Source: Rhodanobacter fulvus Jip2 (GTDB lineage: Bacteria; Pseudomonadota; Gammaproteobacteria; Xanthomonadales; Rhodanobacteraceae). From it: a stretch of 64,000 nt of DNA. The translations under genes and the position numbers were made by a program. Location: contig NZ_AJXU01000029.1 in assembly GCF_000264315.1 (NCBI RefSeq), forward strand, positions 47,824 to 111,823, written 5' to 3'. Positions 55,470 through 63,879 of the stretch are shown here, one piece after another. Under the pieces are notes generated by a model. The model saw only the letters and a program-made list of their open reading frames with translations. It searched no databases and was not told the origin of the DNA. Position 1 is the first letter of the stretch; the number at the start of each line of letters is the position of its first letter.

Positions 55470-58400
55470 TCAATCCAGCGGCGGTGGAACAGCAACAGCG
55501 GCCGGAACAAGTTCCGTGCACTGCGCAAGCACCAGCCAGGCGGGGAACCCCTCACGCCAGACCTTCGTGACAGTCGGGTTGAGCTGCCCCGCCTGCAGCA
55601 TGGATTGCACTTGCGAAGCAGGGTAAGGACCGTAGGTTTGACCATTTACTCCCACGTGGTACTGATGTTCCGTCAGCAGCGGCGGCATGCCGGGAATGCC
55701 GGGCAACGGCGGCGTGCCAGGAATACCTGGTGCCAGCGTGGCCGGCGATGCTGCTGTCGCTGTCCGGCCCAAGAGCTGCTGGATCAACGCCGACGTGTCC
55801 GCACCGCGGCGCATGGCGAACTTGAGCCGCGGATGCGTCGGATCCATCGGGCCGCGGACTTCCCATGCATAAGCGTCGCTGTCGGACTCGGGGATCGGTT
55901 CGGCCCACTGACGCAAGACATCGTCGTCGACCAGGCGCTCCGTGGCACGTTCCAGCTCAGCCCGCACGGCGCCCTTTCGCAACGCAAGTTCCTCGAGCTT
56001 GCGTTGCGCTTCGGTTGCGATCGCGCTTGCGAAACCCACGCGCACATCTTCGGCACCGGTGTCGAGCGCGATGAGCTGCGCGGTGTACACGGCCGATGCG
56101 TAGTAACCCGCCAGTGCCATCAGCGCGGTGCATTGTGCGGCATCGAGCTCGTCCAACGCCTGATTCACGCGCTCGACGATGGCCTCGCGGTAGTTCGCAG
56201 GGAGGCCGTTCAGGCGGATCGCGCGCTCGTTGCCGATACGGCGCACGTCACCCCGCGCCACGGCGAACTGGTACTGGCCTGAGGGTGTGGCGCGCTGCTT
56301 GCTGCGCTCCAGGACACCGAGCATGACAGCGAGCAGGAAGTGGCGGAAATCGTCTGCCAGTCGGTTCAGTTCGTCCATGCTCGGCGCGAGCGGGTGCGAG
56401 AACAGCGTGACATCAAGATGGGTGTGCGCAGGAATGCGCTCACTCTCCTTGCGGTAACTCGTGCGCCATGCCTCGAGCCCTCGCAACACGGTGAGTGGGA
56501 TGCCCGAAAGCTCGGTGTAGCACACCGCCCGCCCTGGCACGCCGGTCTCGACGATACCGATCTGTGCCGCGGTGATGCCGATCCCTGCCGGCAAGGCACT
56601 TACCAGCTCGGGCTCGAAACGACGCCGGAAATCATCCGCGTGCCCCACGCCAATGAAGCATTTGTACTGGTCGGCGGCCGGCGTGAACTCGCGGGCGAGG
56701 TTCGCATCAATCCACGGCATGGCACGCTGCAGCAGCTCGGAGAACAGACGCGCCCGCTCAACCGGCGTTCGCTGCTCGAGTGCCTCGATCAAAGGCTCCT
56801 GGTCGTCGACCTCCCCGCTTCCCGTCAGGGCGATTTGGCGCTCGGCCATGCGCACGACCTTGCGCAACAGTTTCGGCTGTTCGTCGGGATCGGAAAGCAT
56901 CGGGAACAACGTGCTCGAGCCGCCCAGATCCTTGAATGCCTCATCGGCCCATTCGCGCAGCGTGGTGGCCGGGGGCATGGTGAAGGGCGCTTCCGTGGCT
57001 TCGAGCGGAATCAGAGTCGCGTGTTCGCCACGCAAATCGTTCCGCAAGATCGTCACATGCCTGTCGAGGTTGAACAGCATCGTCTTCACCGCCTCGCGGC
57101 CGGCTTGGAATTCTCCCACCAGGCCGCTCCAGACTGACTGACCGTTGGCGTCCACCGTGCTCCTTTCACCGAGCCAGCGCGACAGCTCGCGCATGAGCAG
57201 CGCCGCCTCGCGCGCCGCCTTTGCGCGCAGGTGGAACTTCAGGCCGTTCGCGATCTCGGTCGTGAGTTGCTCCATCACCAATCGCGCCTGGCGCTCGCCG
57301 CCGCCGAACAGACCCCCAAGCACGCCGCCGTTCGTCTCCTCGAGATTGTGCATGAGACGCTCGTACTCGTGCGTCCGCACAGCTTCCTTGATCTCCTCGT
57401 AACGCGCGGCGTTCTGGTCGAGCACGGCACAGATGCCGGTCTCGGGATTCTCCAACCGGTCCTTGATCTGCTCGACCAGCGAAAGCACGTATCCGAGGCC
57501 GCCGTAATCCCGATTGTCGAGGTAGGCGAAGAGCTGATCGCGAACGACCTTGCGGACTTGGCCGAGGATCTCCCGTCTGCGACGGGCGATACGATCCTCG
57601 GTGGTATCGGCAGCAGAATCCTGGTCACGCATCACGTCGCGCTCGAGTTGCTGCACGCGCTCGCGAATCTGGACCGGCCACTCCTCACGATTGAAACTGG
57701 ATTTGATCTCCTCGAGCCGCGTGCTGACGCGTTGTTGCACGCCGGCAACGAGCGCACCCTGGCGATCCTGCAGCAGATCCTCGACCACGAAGTACTCAAG
57801 GAACTCGCCACGCGAGCGCTTCAGTTCCACCTGACGGGAGGAGAATTCCGGAAAATCGCTGAAAGGTACAGGCTTGAGATACAAGTGCGCCGCCATGAAT
57901 TCGTCGCGCTTCTTGTCAGTTGCGCGGTTGGCATCTGCATTACCTCCGGCGACACCGAAGAACGCCTTGAGCATGGCGCCAGCCAACGTGTGCGCGCGCT
58001 CATCGCGGCGGAATGCAAGCCGGGTATCGAGCACGGCCTGACCGAACGCGGAGAACGAGCGGGAAAAGTTGAGCTTCATGTCGCCGAAACGCCCTGCCGG
58101 TACCGGCGGGCTGAACGGGAGGATCTTGTGTTGCTGTTGGTTGACCGCGATCGAACGCTTGCGGTTGGCAAAGTCAGCCGAAGCGAAATCCTCGAACAGA
58201 GCGTCAGCCACCATGTGGTAGACGTCGTTCATCTCGCTGGTGTTTTGCCGCGCGAGGTTGCCCGAATCGACGAGATAAACCTCGCTGTAGGGCTTTTTCG
58301 ACAGTGCCGGGCGGTCGTAGGCGTCCCAGCGTTCGACATAATGCGAATCGCCGAGCATCGCGGTTTCCAGTTCCATCAGCGCGGCATATCCGTTCGCTTC

Positions 58401-59159
58401 AGTGCGATCCTTGTTGGCCTTCGCGAAACCGCTGGGAAGAAACAGCATGAGTTCGACGTCGGCGCTGCCGAATTCTTCGCGCGCCAGCCAGCTCGCGAGC
58501 CAACCCATGTCGAGGAACGAACCCGAACCGGTACCGCCGGCAACCGAGCCCACCACCACCACTCGCACCTTGCTCTGATCGAGTTCGAGGCCGAGCTGTT
58601 TCAACTGGGCATCACGCGTCAACCCGGCCTTGAGCGCCTTGATCTTGAGCCGAACCTTGTCGCGGATCTTCGGGTACTTGTCGAAGAAGTACAGGCGCGA
58701 CAGGGCGCGAATCTGGCCGGCACCCTTGGAAGGGTCAATCTTGAGGTCGCGGATCTTCGCCGGGTTGAGCGGCAGCCAGCTCTGGATATGCGGATAGCGC
58801 GAGAGTGTATCGTCGTCACGACTGTATTTTTCGATATCGAAGCTCTCGATGAGTTTTTCATCATCGGTGAACTTCAACAGGTCGTGCTGCAAGTCGCCCT
58901 TCTGCGACTTGCCCGACTCGATCAACGCACCCTGGTCGAGGTCGAACTGGATGAACTGTGCCACGGGGAAATCGGCAAGGCTCTCCACCCGGACGCCATC
59001 GCGCCAGAGCGTGTTGAGAATGCGTCGGCGCACGCGCAGCAGCACTTCCATGCCGGTGCCGCCAACGGCAACAAATAACGTCGGCCGCAACTTGACCGTT
59101 TTTTCGCTCTTCTTCGCTGCGCTGGGAGCGGAAAGGTTCTCGGATTGCGTATCAGCCAT
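55470..59159 (-). CDS. Large tubulin/FtsZ-superfamily protein with C-terminal GYF_2 domain
   Basis: A 1229-residue soluble protein with the Tubulin_2-like N-terminal GTPase fold. LFVAVGGTGMEVLLRVRRR near residues 29-47 is the first nucleotide-binding loop, and VVVGSVAGGTGSGSFLD near 201-217 carries the tubulin signature (G-G-T-G-S-G). The middle (about 400-1100) is largely helical with no recognised domain. A Pro/Gly linker (GIPGTPPLPGIPGMPPLL) leads to a GYF_2/DUF4339 module at about 1166-1215 (YHVGVNGQTYGPYPASQVQS... VWREGFPAW). It is much longer than FtsZ (about 380) and lacks its C-terminal peptide. Start ATG 59159 has GGAG seven bases upstream. It is the core of the cluster; a GTP-dependent polymer is inferred from the fold. 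Confidence 0.85.
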   Translation of the reverse strand: MADTQSENLSAPSAAKKSEKTVKLRPTLFVAVGGTGMEVLLRVRRRILNTLWRDGVRVESLADFPVAQFIQFDLDQGALIESGKSQKGDLQHDLLKFTDDEKLIESFDIEKYSRDDDTLSRYPHIQSWLPLNPAKIRDLKIDPSKGAGQIRALSRLYFFDKYPKIRDKVRLKIKALKAGLTRDAQLKQLGLELDQSKVRVVVVGSVAGGTGSGSFLDMGWLASWLAREEFGSADVELMLFLPSGFAKANKDRTEANGYAALMELETAMLGDSHYVERWDAYDRPALSKKPYSEVYLVDSGNLARQNTSEMNDVYHMVADALFEDFASADFANRKRSIAVNQQQHKILPFSPPVPAGRFGDMKLNFSRSFSAFGQAVLDTRLAFRRDERAHTLAGAMLKAFFGVAGGNADANRATDKKRDEFMAAHLYLKPVPFSDFPEFSSRQVELKRSRGEFLEYFVVEDLLQDRQGALVAGVQQRVSTRLEEIKSSFNREEWPVQIRERVQQLERDVMRDQDSAADTTEDRIARRRREILGQVRKVVRDQLFAYLDNRDYGGLGYVLSLVEQIKDRLENPETGICAVLDQNAARYEEIKEAVRTHEYERLMHNLEETNGGVLGGLFGGGERQARLVMEQLTTEIANGLKFHLRAKAAREAALLMRELSRWLGERSTVDANGQSVWSGLVGEFQAGREAVKTMLFNLDRHVTILRNDLRGEHATLIPLEATEAPFTMPPATTLREWADEAFKDLGGSSTLFPMLSDPDEQPKLLRKVVRMAERQIALTGSGEVDDQEPLIEALEQRTPVERARLFSELLQRAMPWIDANLAREFTPAADQYKCFIGVGHADDFRRRFEPELVSALPAGIGITAAQIGIVETGVPGRAVCYTELSGIPLTVLRGLEAWRTSYRKESERIPAHTHLDVTLFSHPLAPSMDELNRLADDFRHFLLAVMLGVLERSKQRATPSGQYQFAVARGDVRRIGNERAIRLNGLPANYREAIVERVNQALDELDAAQCTALMALAGYYASAVYTAQLIALDTGAEDVRVGFASAIATEAQRKLEELALRKGAVRAELERATERLVDDDVLRQWAEPIPESDSDAYAWEVRGPMDPTHPRLKFAMRRGADTSALIQQLLGRTATAASPATLAPGIPGTPPLPGIPGMPPLLTEHQYHVGVNGQTYGPYPASQVQSMLQAGQLNPTVTKVWREGFPAWLVLAQCTELVPAAVAVPPPLD

Positions 59160-59189
59160 CACAAAACTCCATGGGACAAGGGTTGGCGC

Positions 59190-59633
59190 TCAGCGCCGGC
59201 TGGATACGACCATGAGAATGAGCGCCACCACGGCAACGCCCCCCAGGGGCGCGATGGTCAGTGGAGCGAGAAACTTGATCGGGTTGATCGCGGCCAGCAC
59301 CACGGCCGTCGCGAGACTGCCGAGAAACACGAACAACCACCAGCCGGCCGCGTTGGCCTTCGCCGGCGCGACGCGCTTGCGCACCAGCATGTTCGCGTAG
59401 CCGGCACGGGCAAAAAAGAAGCCGATCAAGAGCGCAAGCAGGATCACCCCGCCAACCAGCATATCGCGCGGTGACGTCGATGAAATACCGAGATTTGGCG
59501 GCAACGAGATAGCCGCTTGCTGGGTCGTGGCCGCGCCAGCCGCTGGCGCCGCCGTGGCATTTGGCGCTTGGTTGCTACCGGGTGGAGGCAGAACAAAGCC
59601 GCCATCATTCTTTTCCTGCTTCTGGTCACTCAT
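59190..59633 (-). CDS. Three-TM membrane protein of tubulin-like cluster
   Basis: A 147-residue protein. A hydrophilic Pro/Ala/Gln-rich N-terminus of about 55 residues (GGFVLPPPGSNQAPNATAAP) leads to three TM helices near 58-76 (MLVGGVILLALLIGFFFARA), 97-115 and 118-141. No family recognised. ATG 59633 (MSDQKQEKND) is preferred; the upstream in-frame residues lie in the intergenic region. It lies 30 bp upstream of the tubulin-like gene and may tether it to the membrane. Confidence 0.75.
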   Translation of the reverse strand: MSDQKQEKNDGGFVLPPPGSNQAPNATAAPAAGAATTQQAAISLPPNLGISSTSPRDMLVGGVILLALLIGFFFARAGYANMLVRKRVAPAKANAAGWWLFVFLGSLATAVVLAAINPIKFLAPLTIAPLGGVAVVALILMVVSSRR

Positions 59634-59686
59634 CGCGTACTCCGATCTGAAACGGAAGAAATGTGAAGTTGAGGGAAAACCATCAT

Positions 59687-61174
59687 TCAAGGCTTGCGCA
59701 CAGACACCGCGTGGCCCGGGACGGTGTCGATCACCCGCGGCGCACCCAGACCGCGCTTGATACGTCCCGCATAGACGCCATCCGGATCATTCAAATTCAA
59801 CGTCGCAAAGGCTTTCAGCCCCACCTTGCGCGAGTAGCCATCGATCATGATCTCGAACCGCGCCGTACGCCCGGCCAACCAGGTGAGGCATGCAATTGCA
59901 ACGATGAGCAAAAGGATCGCGCTCATCAGCAAGACGACCGGCAAGAGCGGGTACCGCACGCGGAACAAGACGGGCACCTCGGCAGTGGATGCCTCGATCG
60001 CTTGCGGTGGCACGAACACATCCGCCAGCGGGTCACCGGGGAAAAGCCGTGCGAGGTTGCTTCGAAATGCATCGGCAATACGCAATTGCTGGTGATCGAG
60101 CGTGATCTCTACTCGTGCGGGGACGAGAACCTCCTTGCCCATTGCCTTGATCGCGGCGAATGACCACGGCGAGGGAATGTGTTCCTGCGGTACTGGCAAA
60201 TCCAATGTGACTTCGGCTTCCGCGCCCGGCGCCAGGCTGGTAATGGCCTGAGGAAGAACTGTCACAGCAAATTTGTTGTCGCCGGCGATGAGCCTCGCGC
60301 CGACGTCGGCACTGGTGATCTGGTAGGGATAGAAGAGGTTCTCGAGCGCGGCCGTAAGCCCGATCCGGGTCACCTCGTCCGAGGCGCCGATGTCGAACAC
60401 CAGCGTGCGCCCGTCGGTGGCGAGCATAGCCGTCACGTTTGCCGAATTGCTCACTCCGCGCGGCACGATGCGCACGGCATCGCGATCCAGCGGTTTCAAT
60501 CGCGCGGGTGCTGTAGTGAACACGCGGCGCAGCGTGCCGTCGTTCACCATTTGCTCCAACCGCGCAGCGGCCGGCTCGCCATAGGCAAGCGCGTAAACCA
60601 TCATGCCGCTCGCACTGTAGTGCGCCCCCCTGACCCGCATCCGCAACGGAAACGCCAAGCTACGCGTGATGGAAGGATCCAGGTGAACGAGCTGATAGAA
60701 CTCGAGGTTGCGCTTGGCGGTGTCCGGGTCATTGCCCGGGCTGTTGCGGTTGTTGGTGAAAATCCACAGGATGCCGGGCTTGGCCTGGAATGGACCCGTG
60801 ATGGTGGCCAGGATCGCCTCGCGAAAATCGGTATCGGCTAGCGCTCCGGAAGCCTTCCGCGCGGGCTGGAGCGGGCCGAGAACACGGGCAACCTGCGCAG
60901 GATCGCCGCCGTTGTAGAGCAATTTCGGCGACACATTGCCTTGCCCTCCCTGGTTGAAGGCAGCGACTGTCAGGCGGTCGCCGGGGCGGCTTACGGTGGC
61001 CACCACTGCGCTGACCAATGGCTTGAACTGCGAACCTGGATCCGCGTAGAACGGCTCCATCCAACCCGAATTTTGCACCAGAAAAGCCTGCTGCATCGGT
61101 TCCGCACGAGCAATGAAGGGGGCGATGCCAAGAACCAGTGCGAACACCAGGGCAACCAGAAAATGCCTTGTCAC
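59687..61174 (-). CDS. Exported VWA-like protein with C-terminal TM, tubulin-like cluster
   Basis: A 495-residue protein. Signal peptide cleaving near ARA-EP (residue 24). The start of the mature chain, AFLVQNSGWMEPF (31-42), sits where a VWA MIDAS would be (D-x-S-x-S), with Gln and Trp replacing the first and last ligands. ILWIFTNNRNSP near 135 mimics the later VWA strand. A beta-rich periplasmic region follows. One TM near 408-434 (LLPVVLLMSAILLLIVAIAC) leads to a cytoplasmic tail of about 60 residues (FEIMIDGYSRKVGLKAFATL). GTG 61174 overlaps the preceding stop by 4 bp (GTGA), giving coupling; TTG 61189 is less likely. Confidence 0.78.
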   Translation of the reverse strand: MTRHFLVALVFALVLGIAPFIARAEPMQQAFLVQNSGWMEPFYADPGSQFKPLVSAVVATVSRPGDRLTVAAFNQGGQGNVSPKLLYNGGDPAQVARVLGPLQPARKASGALADTDFREAILATITGPFQAKPGILWIFTNNRNSPGNDPDTAKRNLEFYQLVHLDPSITRSLAFPLRMRVRGAHYSASGMMVYALAYGEPAAARLEQMVNDGTLRRVFTTAPARLKPLDRDAVRIVPRGVSNSANVTAMLATDGRTLVFDIGASDEVTRIGLTAALENLFYPYQITSADVGARLIAGDNKFAVTVLPQAITSLAPGAEAEVTLDLPVPQEHIPSPWSFAAIKAMGKEVLVPARVEITLDHQQLRIADAFRSNLARLFPGDPLADVFVPPQAIEASTAEVPVLFRVRYPLLPVVLLMSAILLLIVAIACLTWLAGRTARFEIMIDGYSRKVGLKAFATLNLNDPDGVYAGRIKRGLGAPRVIDTVPGHAVSVRKP

Positions 61175-62646
61175 GCGACAAGCTCCCAACCGACGATCTG
61201 CTTGAGTTCCGGATGCCAGAACCAGAGTTTGTGGTCATGCACGAATACGCGGCCAGTCCAGGGTTTGGGTACGTTCATTACGAACAGCCGTTGCTCAGCG
61301 ACCCGGTCGCTCTGGATTTCCAGAACGGCACGCTGGCGTTCCTGGGAAAGAAGCACGGTTTCGAGGCCATCAGTGGTTTCCATGCGCAGGCCGATCGCGG
61401 CAGCGTCGACAACCGACTCGAGCAGAGGCACAAACAGAAACCGCGAATTTGCATCGCTTCCGTGCTCGGGGTCATCCCATGGCGCAAGTTTCATGCGCAT
61501 CGAAAGCCGGTAATTGATCTGGCCGGTACACGCCCGCGGTGCCGAGGCGAGGCGAGGCTCGACTTCGCGGCCATCAAGCCGCAGGTAAGCGTAGGACCCA
61601 TCCCCCTCGCTCCAGCACGTCTGCCAGAGCTGGCCATCACGCGAAAGATAGGGCGAGCCGAAATCAAACCTTGGCTCGATCCCCGCTGGCCAGAGCCGAT
61701 ACTCGGCAGAGAGTGAGCCATCGGCAGCAACTTCGAGCACAAGCTTGCCATGCACACCGGGCCAGATGATCTGGCGGGCTACGCATGTTGGTGCCGCGAA
61801 GGATTCCTCGCCAACCGTGCCGTCAACGGCGACCACCTGCCCAGCGCTACCACTCGAAGGGTCGGCCTCTTGCAGGTGCAACTGCCCGGACGGGCTACGC
61901 AGAACCGCCCAGATCCCGTTGCGCCAACGGATCGGAGCACCGCAGCAGGCGCCGCCGCCCGCGTAACCGACGCGGTAACCAAGCCGGAGCAGGTCCAGTT
62001 GCACACATGCAAGGCCGTGACTGGTGGGAAGGAATAGCCGCGACGTGGTGTCCCCGTCATGCGCTTTTTCACAGCGCCAGGCAGTGGGCGGCAAAGTGGA
62101 TCCGGCAAGTAACCCGGCGTTGAGCTGTTCGAGTAACGCCCACTGGCCGCTCGTTGGCTGCCACCACTTGAGCATACTTTGCCCGGGATCAAGCGCGATG
62201 AGCTCCATCGAACCGCTCGCCGAGGGCAGGACAAGAAATTCATATTGCCCGGCTGACGGCGACAGCAAGCCGGAATCCGGATCGGAGGTTTCATCACGTT
62301 CGCCTCGATCTGCCAGAGCGAGGGCCACGGTGGTGCACTGCAGACCGCGAACGGTGCGATCGTCATCTCCACCAAACGGAGGCACCCACGGTGCGGCATG
62401 CGACGGCGTGAACGCCGCCAACGCTTGGCCGTTGTCCGGATCAAATGCGAATTCGGGAGGGTAATCCAAACCATCGAGATGACGGGCACCAGCGAGGCGC
62501 GAGGATTCAGCCACCCCAAGCTGCGGTGGGACAGGCCCACCATCAGGGCCATTCACGAGATGATATGAGGCACCTGGCGCGGCTCGCGTCCACCGCCCTG
62601 ATGGCAAATCCCACGTGCCCCCTGTCTTGCGCGCCGATTCTTCCAC
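61171..62646 (-). CDS. Uncharacterised soluble protein, possible beta-propeller, first gene of tubulin-like cluster
   Basis: A 491-residue protein without signal peptide or TM. It is Trp/Gly-rich with recurring strand-turn units such as GQYEFLVLPSASGSMELIAL, SRDGQLWQTCW, GKLVLEVAADGSLSAEYRLW and HDHKLWFWHPEL, which suggests a beta-propeller; this is an impression, not a domain match. A Cys pair CC occurs near residue 236. Start GTG 62646 has AGAAGG seven bases upstream. Its stop overlaps the next gene's start (GTGA). Function unknown; probably a scaffold or sensor for the complex. Confidence 0.72.
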   Translation of the reverse strand: MEESARKTGGTWDLPSGRWTRAAPGASYHLVNGPDGGPVPPQLGVAESSRLAGARHLDGLDYPPEFAFDPDNGQALAAFTPSHAAPWVPPFGGDDDRTVRGLQCTTVALALADRGERDETSDPDSGLLSPSAGQYEFLVLPSASGSMELIALDPGQSMLKWWQPTSGQWALLEQLNAGLLAGSTLPPTAWRCEKAHDGDTTSRLFLPTSHGLACVQLDLLRLGYRVGYAGGGACCGAPIRWRNGIWAVLRSPSGQLHLQEADPSSGSAGQVVAVDGTVGEESFAAPTCVARQIIWPGVHGKLVLEVAADGSLSAEYRLWPAGIEPRFDFGSPYLSRDGQLWQTCWSEGDGSYAYLRLDGREVEPRLASAPRACTGQINYRLSMRMKLAPWDDPEHGSDANSRFLFVPLLESVVDAAAIGLRMETTDGLETVLLSQERQRAVLEIQSDRVAEQRLFVMNVPKPWTGRVFVHDHKLWFWHPELKQIVGWELVA

Positions 62647-62762
62647 ACGTACACCTTCTCAACCGCTCTATCCATCCGTGGTGACGTGCCCTGCCACCCT
62701 GTCGTTATTCAATCGCGTGCGGTCCAGATATCAGCACTCACTTCTGTGACGTGCCCCTCAAC

Positions 62763-62791
62763 ATCATAGTCTGATACTACCGTCGTGACGC
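62763..62791 (-). promoter_or_regulatory. Candidate promoter of the tubulin-like cluster
   Basis: Minus strand GCGTCA (62786-62791, three of six) and TATGAT (62763-62768, five of six) with 17-bp spacing, about 110 nt upstream of the GTG at 62646. The region is less GC-rich than its neighbours. Confidence 0.35.
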
Positions 62792-62891
62792 TGCGGCATC
62801 GCGGCCTGTTGGCGCCGTTCTTGATGTTACTGGATTGGCTTATCGGCCAGGAAACCCAAAACTTGAGGCGCCGTCGGGCACGCCGCAATCG

Positions 62892-63839
62892 TCAGGCAGC
62901 AAGGCCCAGCGCACGTCGAACCATGGCGGAAAAACGGACCTGATCCACTTCCAGCACGATCCGGGCATTGGCCAGCCCGCCTAGTCGTCCGGTCCAGTCC
63001 ACCACGGTGGCGCCGCGGGTGAGCCGGCCATCGAGTTCCACCGCGACGGTGCGCTTTTCGCTGCGAATGACGATCGTGGGATCGATCGCCACCGCCATCG
63101 CCAGTGCATCGGCGACGATGATGCCGCGTCGATCGTGCTTGCGATTGAACGCTCGCGCGGTACCTGCGATACGGCCGTAGAAATCGGCGCGGTGATCGCC
63201 CGCCCGCAACCATGCGTCGAATGTCTCTTCGTCAAAGGCGTGGCGCAAGGTCGCCTCCCAGTCGACCAGGTCGAACGACGGAAACGCCTCGAACACCACA
63301 TGCGCCGCCTCCGGATCGAAACCGATATTGAACTCGGCCGGGATGTTGCCGGTATTGCCGTGGCCGGTGACCGCGCCGCCCATCACCACCAGCCGCGCCA
63401 CACGTTGCGGCAGCGTGGGATCGAGTCGCAAGGCCAGCGCCAGGTTGGTCAGCGGCGCCAGCGCCACCAGGGTCAGTTCGCCGGGCCGCTCGCGGGTAAG
63501 CCGAAGCAGGGCCTGCGCGGCGGGCTCATCGGCCACGACGGCCTTCGGTGCGGGAAAACCGATGTCGCCGAAACCATCCTCGCCGTGCACGAAGGCGGCA
63601 TCCTCCGCCGGCGCGCGCACCAGCGGCGTGGCGCAGCCGGCAAACACCGGCGTGGCGCTGCCCAGCAGATCGACCAGAGTGCACGCATTGCGTACGGTAT
63701 GCGCCAGGCCGACATTGCCGGCGGCGATGCTGAGCCCGGCGATGTCGGCATCGGCGTGCGCCATCAGGATCGCCAGCGCATCGTCCACGCCAGGGTCGGT
63801 ATCGATCAGCAGTTGCGGTCGGGTCATGGGTGGCTTCAT
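62892..63839 (-). CDS. Inosine-uridine-type nucleoside hydrolase
   Basis: A 315-residue cytosolic N-ribohydrolase. The signature Asp cluster LLIDTDPGVDDALAI near residue 10-24 binds Ca2+ and ribose. VVMGGAVTGHGNTGNIPAEFNIGFDPEAA (core GGAVTGHGNTGNIPAEFN) near 155 and the later DALAMAVAIDP near 245 complete the pattern. It releases bases from nucleosides for salvage; base preference unclear. The start is 63839 or 63827. It is separated from the tubulin-like cluster by 245 bp and is on the same strand. Confidence 0.93.
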   Translation of the reverse strand: MKPPMTRPQLLIDTDPGVDDALAILMAHADADIAGLSIAAGNVGLAHTVRNACTLVDLLGSATPVFAGCATPLVRAPAEDAAFVHGEDGFGDIGFPAPKAVVADEPAAQALLRLTRERPGELTLVALAPLTNLALALRLDPTLPQRVARLVVMGGAVTGHGNTGNIPAEFNIGFDPEAAHVVFEAFPSFDLVDWEATLRHAFDEETFDAWLRAGDHRADFYGRIAGTARAFNRKHDRRGIIVADALAMAVAIDPTIVIRSEKRTVAVELDGRLTRGATVVDWTGRLGGLANARIVLEVDQVRFSAMVRRALGLAA

Positions 63840-63879
63840 GAGGGGATTTCACAGTGTAGTGGGTGGTGATTTGGGGTGG

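Noticed and set aside
55470..59159. Calling the large tubulin-like gene ftsZ or tubZ.
   Set aside because: It is over three times the length of FtsZ, lacks the FtsZ C-terminal peptide, carries a GYF_2 module, and no plasmid partition or division genes are adjacent.
53507..62646. Calling the tubulin-like cluster a phage or contractile-injection system.
   Set aside because: No tail, sheath, portal, terminase or baseplate-type protein is visible among the six products.
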